Assembly: GCA_045532455.1 (NCBI GenBank)
Contig: JAZSFX010000012.1
Location: 1 to 64,000, forward strand
Source of the DNA: Ornithomonoglobus_A sp045532455
GTDB taxonomy: Bacteria; Bacillota; Clostridia; UBA1381
Direction: 5' to 3'
DNA: 64,000 nt
Below the pieces are notes generated by a model. The model worked only from the letters and a program-made list of their open reading frames with translations. It did no database searches and was not told the DNA's origin. Numbering within the stretch: position 1 is the first letter of the stretch; each line of letters opens with the position of its first letter. The position numbers were made by a program, and so were the translations under genes. This document shows, in pieces, positions 44,330 to 53,115 of this stretch.

Positions 44330-45508
44330 TTATTCCTCCATAATTTTTATATACAAATTGTAATAATCGTTAAATCTTTCTTTTGCATTATATAGTCTAT
44401 GCGCTCTTTCTATGCACTCATCGCTTTTACTGTCGCTGTTTTTTAGTGTTTTTACTGCTTCATATACAGCGCGCATATTTTTCTTTTCAACAACCATACC
44501 CGTTTTTTCGTCTAATGCTTCGGGACTTCCGCCCGTATTAAATGTTATAATTGGTGTACCGCAAGCCAATGCTTCGAGATTAACTGTCGGGAAGGTGTCC
44601 TCTAATGTTGTGTTTACGTATACGTCTGCCATTGTAAATAACTTTGCCATTTCATATCTGTCTTTTGTTCTTGGTAGTCCGATTATGTTGTTCGGAAGGT
44701 TTTTTCTTTCATTTTCTGTTAGTCCAACAAGAACAATATAGCAATTATCGTCTACTATTTTACTGAGTTCAATAAAATAACTTAACTTGCCTTTTGGAAC
44801 TCCAAGTATAACAGTTTTATTTTCAAGACTATGCTTTTCTCTGAAATCGCTCTCCCGTGGCATAAATACATCTAAATCTATACCGTTGTTTATAACCTTA
44901 ATAGGAAACTTCTTAAGGAATGATTGTGAAGCCAAATCAGCAAGCCAATTACTTGGTGCAACAATTGTTAAATTGTCAAGGTCTGTAATTAACTTTTTCT
45001 TTTTTTGGTATAACTTTTCGCTTTTATCAACAAACCAACTGTATTTTTTGCTTTGTATGCAATCATTGCAGTTTGTTTTCCATTTATCACACTGCAGTCT
45101 GTCAAAATGCATGCAATATCCCGTAAATGCCCAACAGTCGTGAAATGTCCATACGACCTTTGCATTTGAATTTTTTAAGTATTTGAAAAATATTGAAAGG
45201 TTTAAGTCATGTCCGTGTATATTATGAAGATGGATAATGTCGGGTTTTATCTTATTTAAGATGTTTATCAATTTGAAAGTAGAAGTAAATGAATTAAAAC
45301 CATAGTTGCCAAGTGCTTTTGCTAATAGTGCATTAGTTTTAATACGAGCAAAATCCGAATATTTTATGCCCAGATTGTAATCGTATTTTCCACTTGTGTA
45401 TAGTATGTAGTTTTCAACATTGTGGGACGTAAGCATTTTGCTTATTTCCATTGCAATAACGCCCGTTGAACCCGCACCACACATAGCATTTAACTGAACT
45501 ATCTTCAT
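44330..45508 (-). CDS. Glycosyltransferase family 4 (WcaC-like)
   Basis: Retaining GT-B glycosyltransferase of 392 residues. The N-terminus M-K-I-V-Q-L-N-x-M-C-G-x-G-S-T-G binds the sugar nucleotide in this subgroup, and the C-terminal E-A-L-A-C-G-T-P-I-I-T-F-N-T-G-G-S-P-E motif is the donor site. A four-Cys segment (C-x9-C-x-x-C) near 142-155 may bind zinc. The N-terminus is closely matched by the gene remnant at 56515-56707. Confidence 0.88.
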   Translation of the reverse strand: MKIVQLNAMCGAGSTGVIAMEISKMLTSHNVENYILYTSGKYDYNLGIKYSDFARIKTNALLAKALGNYGFNSFTSTFKLINILNKIKPDIIHLHNIHGHDLNLSIFFKYLKNSNAKVVWTFHDCWAFTGYCMHFDRLQCDKWKTNCNDCIQSKKYSWFVDKSEKLYQKKKKLITDLDNLTIVAPSNWLADLASQSFLKKFPIKVINNGIDLDVFMPRESDFREKHSLENKTVILGVPKGKLSYFIELSKIVDDNCYIVLVGLTENERKNLPNNIIGLPRTKDRYEMAKLFTMADVYVNTTLEDTFPTVNLEALACGTPIITFNTGGSPEALDEKTGMVVEKKNMRAVYEAVKTLKNSDSKSDECIERAHRLYNAKERFNDYYNLYIKIMEE

Positions 45509-45535
45509 ATTAATACCCTTCTTTAAATATTTATT

Positions 45536-47449
45536 TTAACTCTGGTTTTCCTCTTCAACTATAATATTAGAGTGTTCAGCATCAATTAAAGGTCTAATAT
45601 CGGTTAACGCACTCCACATAAACAGTTTCGCATAATCACCATCTGCATAGGTGTAATTATCTATTGTAAAATCAATCTCAGGACTTTCATAGTCTGTTTT
45701 AGTATCCACACCCTTTAGCACACCCATTTCATCATATACCGCAAGTATAGAAATGGAAGGTAAATCTGTGTTATTTTCGATGTGCGAATTTACAATAAGT
45801 GAATTATTGCTAATACTATATGTTAATATTTCATGGCTATAATTATTTTTTGCATAATGTATAGTGGCATTTGTTAATTTTTCATTACTTGCACCAATTG
45901 ATATTTTACTCCAATCCGCTTTACAGCCAGCATAATACACATCTGTAAATCTATTGCAATTATAAAATGCTTTTTCTCCAATATTTGTTACACTATCAGG
46001 TATTGATACGCTTGTTAGTTTGGAACAACCTTCAAATGTAGAGTTCCCTATCTCCGCTATTTTGCCATCCACAACAACGTTTAAAAGAGATATGCAACCA
46101 TAAAAAGACATTTGTCCCAATTTAGTCACATTATTTGGTATTGTTATGTTGGTAAGCTTCTGACACTGATAAAAAGCTTCCTTATCTATTAATGTTACAC
46201 TATCAGGTATCTCAATTGACGAAAAACCACAACCGTTGAAAACTCTGTAATAAAGGCCTGTAATTGAATTTGAAATTTTTATATTATTCAGCGAGCTACA
46301 AGCCCTAAAACAGTGTGTTCCCATAGTAGTAACTGAATCTGGCATTAATATATTATTAAGACTACTACAATAATAAAATGCAGCAGAATCCAGTGTTTTA
46401 ACCCCGTATGGAATTTCTACATATGATAATTTTTTACAAAAACCAAATGCCCATACACCTATATTTTGCAAGGTAGATGGAAGGCTAATATTTTCTAAAT
46501 TAGAACAATAGTAAAAAATATATGAACCCCCCATTCTTGATACACCTTCTTGCAATACAATAGATTTTAAGGCAGTACACTCAGAAAAAGCATAAGCACC
46601 AATTGTTGTTACAGTATTGGGAACAGTATATTCTTCATCTGTTTTTCCTATTGGATAACAAACTATTTGGCTCTTATCTTTATTAAATAAAACACCATCT
46701 ATATCACAATATTTTGTGTTTGCTTCACCAACGTTTATTGCTGTAAGCTTTTTACACCCATAAAAAGCCTGAGTACCAATGCTTGTTACACTGCTTGGTA
46801 TATCAATAGCTGTTAAGGCACTACATCCTGAAAATGCGTTTTTCCCAATGGTTGTTACTGTCTGAGGTATCTGAACTGATGTAATTTTGGTATTATTTTG
46901 AAACGCATTGGCGGAAATTGTTGTGATTGTTACATCATTAATTGTTGACGGTATAACAACCTCAGTTTCTTCACCTACATATTTATTTATAGTACCGCCC
47001 GACACTTGAAATCCATCAACTACGACAGTTTCGGCAAAAAAGCTGATTTGAGGTGTCATGGCACTTTGCTCTAAAACTTCCAACGAAGCGTCTAAATTCC
47101 AAAAAGAATCACAGCCCGAAAATGAGGTAGGACTCACCGATATAATTGTGTCAGGACAAATTACTTCCTCTAAGTTATCACAGTTATCAAAAGCATATGG
47201 TGCAATAAATTCCACACCTTCTTCTATTGTAACTGTTTCAATATAAGGATTATCTTTAAAAGCCCCGCTTTCAATGCCCATAATGCATTCGCCATCGACA
47301 TATGCAGGTATAACCACATTATCCGATGTTCCTCTATACTCTATTATGGTTTTATCCTTAACTAGAAATTCACTGCTTGCATAAGACGTGGCAGCAGATA
47401 TTAAATTGACAAGAACAACCATCAATAGAATTATACTTGTTTTCTTCAT
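45536..47449 (-). CDS. Secreted BspA-type leucine-rich repeat protein
   Basis: Exported 637-residue protein. Residues 1-25 form a signal peptide ending Y-A-S. Two blocks of LRR_5 repeats follow (about 30-130 and 150-545), with the recurring I-G-x-x-A-F-x-x-C-x-x-L-x-x-I-x-I-P-x-x-V-T pattern. The C-terminal 90 residues resemble a domain found at the ends of other clostridial exoproteins (D-G-D-Y-A-K-L-F-M-W segment). No sortase, SLH or lipid anchor is visible. It lies between capE (13-nt gap) and a glycosyltransferase gene, all on one strand, so it is probably expressed with the polysaccharide. Confidence 0.85.
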   Translation of the reverse strand: MKKTSIILLMVVLVNLISAATSYASSEFLVKDKTIIEYRGTSDNVVIPAYVDGECIMGIESGAFKDNPYIETVTIEEGVEFIAPYAFDNCDNLEEVICPDTIISVSPTSFSGCDSFWNLDASLEVLEQSAMTPQISFFAETVVVDGFQVSGGTINKYVGEETEVVIPSTINDVTITTISANAFQNNTKITSVQIPQTVTTIGKNAFSGCSALTAIDIPSSVTSIGTQAFYGCKKLTAINVGEANTKYCDIDGVLFNKDKSQIVCYPIGKTDEEYTVPNTVTTIGAYAFSECTALKSIVLQEGVSRMGGSYIFYYCSNLENISLPSTLQNIGVWAFGFCKKLSYVEIPYGVKTLDSAAFYYCSSLNNILMPDSVTTMGTHCFRACSSLNNIKISNSITGLYYRVFNGCGFSSIEIPDSVTLIDKEAFYQCQKLTNITIPNNVTKLGQMSFYGCISLLNVVVDGKIAEIGNSTFEGCSKLTSVSIPDSVTNIGEKAFYNCNRFTDVYYAGCKADWSKISIGASNEKLTNATIHYAKNNYSHEILTYSISNNSLIVNSHIENNTDLPSISILAVYDEMGVLKGVDTKTDYESPEIDFTIDNYTYADGDYAKLFMWSALTDIRPLIDAEHSNIIVEEENQS

Positions 47450-47462
47450 TCTATATCTCCTA

Positions 47463-48509
47463 TTAATTCTGTTTTAAAAGTTCCTCATTAATGTATTTTA
47501 AAGATAATAATTTTTCTTTCACCTGTTCTACATTAAGTAACTCGGTATTATTAGAATTAAATTCTGTAAGAGAATTTCTTTTACTGTCCCCATCCTTAAA
47601 GTATTTGTCGTAGTTTAAGTCTCTTTTATCCGCAGGAACTCTGTAAAAATCACCCATATCAATAGCATTTGCACATTCTTCGTTAGTGAGTAGAGTTTCG
47701 TACATTTTTTCACCATGGCGAATACCGATTACTTTTATTTCGCTTTTGTTTTGTTTGTCAAATAGCTCCAACACTGCCTTTGCAAGCACTTCAATTGTGC
47801 AGGCAGGTGCTTTTTGTACCATAATATCTCCGCTGTCAGCATTGTTAAAAGCATATAGCACTAAATCAACTGCTTCTTCAAGCGACATAATAAATCTTGT
47901 CATATTGGGCTCGGTAATTGTTATAGGCTCACCCTTTTTTATCTGCTCAATCCATAGTGGTATTACAGATCCTCGCGAACACATAACATTACCATAACGA
48001 GTGCAACTTATTTTTGTTTTTTGAGGTGCAATTGTTCTTGACTTTGCAACAACAACCTTTTCCATCATAGCCTTTGATGTTCCCATAGCGTTTACGGGGT
48101 ATGCTGCCTTGTCGGTTGAAAGGCATATAACATTTTTAACACCCTCATCTATGGCAGCGGTCAAAACATTTTCTGTGCCCAACACATTTGTTTTTACTGC
48201 CTCAATCGGAAAGAACTCACAAGACGGGACTTGTTTTAAAGCTGCTGCATGGAATATGTAATTAACTCCGTGCATTGCATTTTTTACACTTTGTAAATCT
48301 CTTACATCACCTATATAAAACTTTATTTTATTACTAACCTCAGGATATTTTATCTGATATTCGTGGCGCATATCGTCCTGTTTTTTTTCATCACGCGAAA
48401 AAATACGGATTTCGCCAATATCAGTTTCTAAAAAACGATTTAATACTGCGTTTCCAAACGATCCCGTTCCTCCTGTAATGAGCAGGGTTTTATCCTTAAA
48501 TATTCCCAT
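47463..48509 (-). CDS. capE: UDP-N-acetylglucosamine 4,6-dehydratase/5-epimerase, CapE type
   Basis: Short-chain dehydrogenase fold enzyme of 348 residues, with the G-G-T-G-S-F-G-N start, the F-S-R-D-E-K-K-Q-D-D-M-R block and C-L-S-T-D-K-A-A-Y-P-V-N-A-M-G. It opens the UDP-L-FucNAc pathway. The C-terminal latch segment (R-H-G-E-K-M-Y-E-T-L-L and Y-R-V-P-A-D-x-R-D-L-N-Y) agrees with CapE rather than PseB. Confidence 0.93.
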   Translation of the reverse strand: MGIFKDKTLLITGGTGSFGNAVLNRFLETDIGEIRIFSRDEKKQDDMRHEYQIKYPEVSNKIKFYIGDVRDLQSVKNAMHGVNYIFHAAALKQVPSCEFFPIEAVKTNVLGTENVLTAAIDEGVKNVICLSTDKAAYPVNAMGTSKAMMEKVVVAKSRTIAPQKTKISCTRYGNVMCSRGSVIPLWIEQIKKGEPITITEPNMTRFIMSLEEAVDLVLYAFNNADSGDIMVQKAPACTIEVLAKAVLELFDKQNKSEIKVIGIRHGEKMYETLLTNEECANAIDMGDFYRVPADKRDLNYDKYFKDGDSKRNSLTEFNSNNTELLNVEQVKEKLLSLKYINEELLKQN

Positions 48510-48510
48510 A

Positions 48511-50043
48511 TTATCCTCTCTTTCTTTTTATAAAGCTTGTAATAACTGATACACAATATTTAAATTCTTTTGTTTTAAAAAATATAAGTATATATAATAC
48601 ATTAGGCAAAATTGCACACAAAACAACTCTTAGTATAACGTCCACAATCAAAATTGAAATAGGAATTAAATTACATATCCAATTTAGGCATAATGCTGTT
48701 ATAACAGTTATAAGTGCATAGTATACAAATTTCAAAAAATACCATGTTGGCTTTGTTTGAAAATGTTTTTTATAAATAACTATGGGATTTATCCAAAAGG
48801 TTGCAAAGTAACTAATTAATGTTCCTACAAACACACCAACAATTCCAAATTTTGATGCCAAAAGAATGGAAAAACCTATATTTACTGCACATTCAATAAT
48901 AGGCTTGTGCCGTGTTTCCCAAAACAACCCCGTAGCATTGGTAAAAGTATTTACCGCTTCCTGAAAACCTACAAAATAGAAATTCAGTAAAACTACAATC
49001 AATGTTGTTTGTGATAATAAAAATTCTTCGCCTATCCACATAGTAATAAACGGTTGAAATATAACATAAAACGCTATAAATGCAAACGAGTATATCCAAA
49101 AATGAACGAACACAGCCACGTTAAATACATTATGACTATGATTATCGTCGCCGCTGGCAATAAGGTTGCCAACGCTTGCCGAAAGGGCTTTTGAAAATAT
49201 ATGGATATACGATTTTATCAAATTTATAATCATAAGATAATTTGAGTATATACCAACCATAACTACGCCCACAAACTTAGATATAATTAAATTATCAGTC
49301 CCGTTAAGTATAAAGCCGCCAAATTTGTGCATCATCATACCGCGTACACGCTTAAAGATATCACTTTGTTCTTTTTTGTCTATATTATGTTTTTTATACG
49401 TTACCAAAAATGGATATTTCTTATCTACATATTTAGCTTGTACGAAATTACACATAAAAGTAGTAATCATTTGAGTTATTAAATACAGAATAAAATTATT
49501 TGTACATATCAATACAATTATTTGAGCAACACTTCTTATTATCTCAAATAAATTTCTGAATATCTCAACCACATATGATTTTTGGTCCGCATTAAGCATT
49601 GCACCCTTGTATGAGTATAAATATGACACAACTGTATTTGTAAGAATAAGTACAAATATTAATGTTAAATTCTCAATACCCTGTGTATCCTTAATAAAGA
49701 AATCCAGAAACGGAACTAATGCAAGCCCTATTATTAATACAATCACTGCAACCATACGATACATTTGTTTGTAGAAATTCATAAGCTTCGCTACGTGCAT
49801 TTCGTCATTTTGAGCAATGGGTTTGTACATACTAAACACTATAGCAGGGCCAATACCTAATTCTGCTAACGAAAGCATAGATAAAATATTTGCAAACAAT
49901 CCGTTTACTCCCAAATATGTTGCACCCAATAGCGAAATAAAATATGTACGACAAACAAGCGATAGAACAGAAGAAAATATTTTTCCACCCACACCGCCAA
50001 CTATATTTTTAAATACATTGCTTGTCCTTGAACTTTGATTCAA
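48511..50043 (-). CDS. Wzx-type polysaccharide flippase
   Basis: Multi-pass membrane protein of about 510 residues with some 12 to 14 hydrophobic segments, of the MOP exporter superfamily that flips lipid-linked repeat units. The start is ambiguous: an AAGGTGA site favours TTG at 50043, while a GTG at 50052 lies inside that site. It follows a glycosyltransferase gene and precedes capE by 1 nt. Confidence 0.9.
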   Translation of the reverse strand: MNQSSRTSNVFKNIVGGVGGKIFSSVLSLVCRTYFISLLGATYLGVNGLFANILSMLSLAELGIGPAIVFSMYKPIAQNDEMHVAKLMNFYKQMYRMVAVIVLIIGLALVPFLDFFIKDTQGIENLTLIFVLILTNTVVSYLYSYKGAMLNADQKSYVVEIFRNLFEIIRSVAQIIVLICTNNFILYLITQMITTFMCNFVQAKYVDKKYPFLVTYKKHNIDKKEQSDIFKRVRGMMMHKFGGFILNGTDNLIISKFVGVVMVGIYSNYLMIINLIKSYIHIFSKALSASVGNLIASGDDNHSHNVFNVAVFVHFWIYSFAFIAFYVIFQPFITMWIGEEFLLSQTTLIVVLLNFYFVGFQEAVNTFTNATGLFWETRHKPIIECAVNIGFSILLASKFGIVGVFVGTLISYFATFWINPIVIYKKHFQTKPTWYFLKFVYYALITVITALCLNWICNLIPISILIVDVILRVVLCAILPNVLYILIFFKTKEFKYCVSVITSFIKRKRG

Positions 50044-50086
50044 TAAACTCACCTTCTAAATTGAGTAATTCAAAACTTCGATTTTA

Positions 50087-51211
50087 TTAATCTAAAAACA
50101 TTTTTGTTAAACTTTCTATAATAACATTTATATCAAATTGCCCAGCCAATTCTTCATTTACACTGCAATTCGAATAATCATATGATAAAATGTGTTTTGC
50201 CCAGCTCTCTTTGCCTTTATTTAAATCCACAAATGAACACATACCTACATTTACATCATCAGGTACATTTGTTGACGCAAAGCATGGTATTCCCATAAGC
50301 TGCGATTCTACTGCAACCATTCCAAACGCCTCCGAAAAAGACGGAAGTAAAGAGCAGTCCATAGCTGTGTATATAGCAGGAGAAGTATTGCCTGGCAAAA
50401 AATGAACAAATTTTTCGACACCAAGTTCTTTTGCTTTTAAAATCAGCTTTTCTTTCTCATAATCGCCTTCACCCACAATATATAAATTACATTTTCTTGT
50501 TTTTATAATTTCGGATAATATATCCAACATAAATTGTTGGTTTTTAACCTCACACAATCTACCTACATGAATCATATTAAAGCTATCGGTATCAACATTA
50601 AAATCTTCTACTGCTTTTTCTTTATCATAGTTTTCAGGATTAAACTTATCAAGATTTATAGGCGGATGAATAACACGCATTTTATCTTCATTTAGTACGC
50701 TTTCTCCAAATTTTGCAATGCAGGCTTTTTTGCTATCTCCCACCTTAAAATCTACCAATTGATTATACATTTTAACACGCTTATTCCATACAAACGCTGT
50801 TATTTTTGATATTTTCTCATTACCGCCAAAATCACTTACAGCCTCGTGTGAATGCATAATTATCTTAGGTATTTTTAACTTTTTTGCAGCCATAACACAG
50901 TATGCAGCATTTGCATGTATATATGCAACGTCATATTTTTCTTTCCCGATAATTTTACGTAGCCTTTTTATCATAATATGAGATTTAATTTTATAATTTA
51001 ATACAGGGATTTTGCCAAGATTAACATCATCATAATAGTACACAGTGTCCCCATTATTTACTATTTCTTCATCAAATTCATTTATGTTCCGATTTTTACG
51101 TACAAAAAACATTCTGCATTTTTGAATATTATTATTTCTGTAAATATCTTTAATAAGACTTGTTACACCACCAAAATCAAAAGTATCCACAAATACAAGA
51201 ATTTTTTTCAT
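50087..51211 (-). CDS. Glycosyltransferase family 1/4
   Basis: GT-B enzyme of 374 residues with the D-T-F-D-F-G-G-V-T-S-L start and the V-H-F-L-P-G and P-S-F-S-E-A-F-G-M-V-A-V-E donor-site segments near the C-terminus. The ATG at 51211 has GGGAGGG 4-5 nt upstream and shares one base with the stop of the preceding gene; the longer reading to 51283 lacks a ribosome-binding site. Confidence 0.88.
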   Translation of the reverse strand: MKKILVFVDTFDFGGVTSLIKDIYRNNNIQKCRMFFVRKNRNINEFDEEIVNNGDTVYYYDDVNLGKIPVLNYKIKSHIMIKRLRKIIGKEKYDVAYIHANAAYCVMAAKKLKIPKIIMHSHEAVSDFGGNEKISKITAFVWNKRVKMYNQLVDFKVGDSKKACIAKFGESVLNEDKMRVIHPPINLDKFNPENYDKEKAVEDFNVDTDSFNMIHVGRLCEVKNQQFMLDILSEIIKTRKCNLYIVGEGDYEKEKLILKAKELGVEKFVHFLPGNTSPAIYTAMDCSLLPSFSEAFGMVAVESQLMGIPCFASTNVPDDVNVGMCSFVDLNKGKESWAKHILSYDYSNCSVNEELAGQFDINVIIESLTKMFLD

Positions 51212-52170
51212 TATACCCTCCCAAAAAGCTTTTGAATACCATATCTTAACCTTAAAACCCACAAGGTGTGTGTCGCTAACCACAACACTTTGCTTGATTT
51301 TGATTTTCCTAGTTTGTGTTGTTTTACAAACACTTTTAATTCCTCAAAAAATGCTCTGTTTTCTTTTACAGTTCGGGCACCAATAACCTTAAATACATCA
51401 GACATCAAATCGTTATATGCATAAGAGAGCATCATATCCTGAATTTCGGGTTTTTCATCTAAGTATTTTACAATTTCGTGGTATGCTTCAAATTTATCAG
51501 TATTTATTACTTTTCTTGCCTTTCCCATTATACTATCTTTTCTAATCCTGTAATAGTACATTTTTGAGGGATCAAGAACTACAGACTCTGCTTGTCCAAA
51601 AAGCTTATAAGTCGTAAATAAATCCTCATAAATCTTGCCATATGGATATCTTATATTTTGAAAAAGCTCTCTTTTATAAAGCTTATTCCATGCAAAATTA
51701 TTTAACTTTTTCGAGTATAGAGCTTTTAAAATATCATCTTTTAAAAATATACTCGTTTTCCCCTCATCATACTTATAATGTTCAAAATCATCATCGTATA
51801 TATTATATGCCGCACACATTGCAACATCTGCATTATTTTGCACTAAATTATTATATAATTTTTCGTACATGTCGCAGGCAATATAATCATCACTGTCCAC
51901 AAAACCTATATATTTTCCTTTTGCGATATCAATACCTTTATTTCTCGCATCAGAAAGACCGCCATTGGTTTTATGTATAACAACTATTCGAGAGTCTTTT
52001 TTTGCCATTTCATCGCATAGTTCAGGACATCTGTCAGGTGAGCCATCATCTACAAGAATGAGTTCAAAGTCCTTAAATGTTTGGTTTAATATACTGTTTA
52101 CACAATGCTCCAAATATTTTTCCACCTTATAAACAGGAACTACTATACTTATTAGTGGATTATTTTTCAT
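51211..52170 (-). CDS. Glycosyltransferase family 2
   Basis: GT-A enzyme of 319 residues. The V-V-P-V-Y-K-V-E-K-Y-L start, D-D-G-S-P-D metal-substrate pair and F-V-D-S-D-D-Y motif are complete. The C-terminal helices resemble the EpsJ/CpsJ group. Inverting transfer in the cytoplasm; donor sugar not predictable. Confidence 0.9.
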   Translation of the reverse strand: MKNNPLISIVVPVYKVEKYLEHCVNSILNQTFKDFELILVDDGSPDRCPELCDEMAKKDSRIVVIHKTNGGLSDARNKGIDIAKGKYIGFVDSDDYIACDMYEKLYNNLVQNNADVAMCAAYNIYDDDFEHYKYDEGKTSIFLKDDILKALYSKKLNNFAWNKLYKRELFQNIRYPYGKIYEDLFTTYKLFGQAESVVLDPSKMYYYRIRKDSIMGKARKVINTDKFEAYHEIVKYLDEKPEIQDMMLSYAYNDLMSDVFKVIGARTVKENRAFFEELKVFVKQHKLGKSKSSKVLWLATHTLWVLRLRYGIQKLFGRV

Positions 52171-52181
52171 ACACTTACCCC

Positions 52182-53114
52182 TTAAAATCTGTGTGTTATA
52201 AGATTTATTATTGTTTTTAATTCCTCTTTAATTAATTTACATGTAGACTTAAATAATATTCTTCTAAACTTTTTATACGTTTCTTTGTTGATTTTTTTTG
52301 ATATTCCTGTAAGCGCCCTTAGATTTCTATATTTTATATACGGAACATATACCAGCATCTCATCATCCATAGAGAGCAAGGTTTGAGTATATATATCACT
52401 TAACCCTAATTCTCTGTTTTTCCATGCCATATCACTTTCGTTCCATACTCGCTTTGACAGGCTATTCTCGCGGTCAATTCTTTTATATAATACTTTTTTT
52501 AAGTGCCCGCATTTATATTTATATGATATAGGCATAAGCATTTGTATGTTTTGACCATATCTTGACGGGTATATAGACTTTGATGGATTGACGTCAACAA
52601 ACGCACTCATTCTAAGCATATATCCGCATGGATTAAAAACAACATTTCCAGATATAACATTTTCGAATAAATAACCATCATTTGGGATAATTGCTTGTAT
52701 TTTTTTTATGGGATTATCCAGATTACTTTCAAAATATGCTTCGCCATCTGAATAAACAAAGGCAAATTCCTTGTTATTTTCTAAAAACTTAACACGCTCT
52801 TCTATGCTATTTGGTAACAACACATCATCTGTATCGGGCCATATCAAAAAATCACCTGTTGCAAGCTTCAATCCATCATTAACTGCCTCACCTGTACCTG
52901 CATTTTCTTTTTTTATGTATTTAAAAATTATATCATCATTTTCAAGTTTCTCTTTGTATGAAGAAATAATTTCATCAGTTTTATCCTTTGAACCGTCATT
53001 AACCAAAATTAATTCGAGCGGTCTGTATGTTTGAGATATAATGGCATCTAAATATCTTCCTATATATTTTTCTCCGTTATAGCATGGCGAAACTATACTT
53101 ACCAAACTATTCAT
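52182..53114 (-). CDS. Glycosyltransferase family 2
   Basis: GT-A enzyme of 310 residues with V-S-P-C-Y-N-G-E-K-Y at the start, N-D-G-S-K-D and a W-P-D-T-D-D-V metal motif where most family members have D-x-D/D-D. The W-P-D-T-D-D form recalls certain capsular glucosyl- or rhamnosyltransferases. It follows the pyruvyltransferase fusion by 1 nt. Confidence 0.88.
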   Translation of the reverse strand: MNSLVSIVSPCYNGEKYIGRYLDAIISQTYRPLELILVNDGSKDKTDEIISSYKEKLENDDIIFKYIKKENAGTGEAVNDGLKLATGDFLIWPDTDDVLLPNSIEERVKFLENNKEFAFVYSDGEAYFESNLDNPIKKIQAIIPNDGYLFENVISGNVVFNPCGYMLRMSAFVDVNPSKSIYPSRYGQNIQMLMPISYKYKCGHLKKVLYKRIDRENSLSKRVWNESDMAWKNRELGLSDIYTQTLLSMDDEMLVYVPYIKYRNLRALTGISKKINKETYKKFRRILFKSTCKLIKEELKTIINLITHRF

Positions 53115-53115
53115 A

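Noticed and set aside
47463..48509. capE as PglF or PseB
   Set aside because: It is a short soluble dehydratase with CapE-like C-terminal segments, and capF and capG are in the same locus; PglF is a longer membrane protein.
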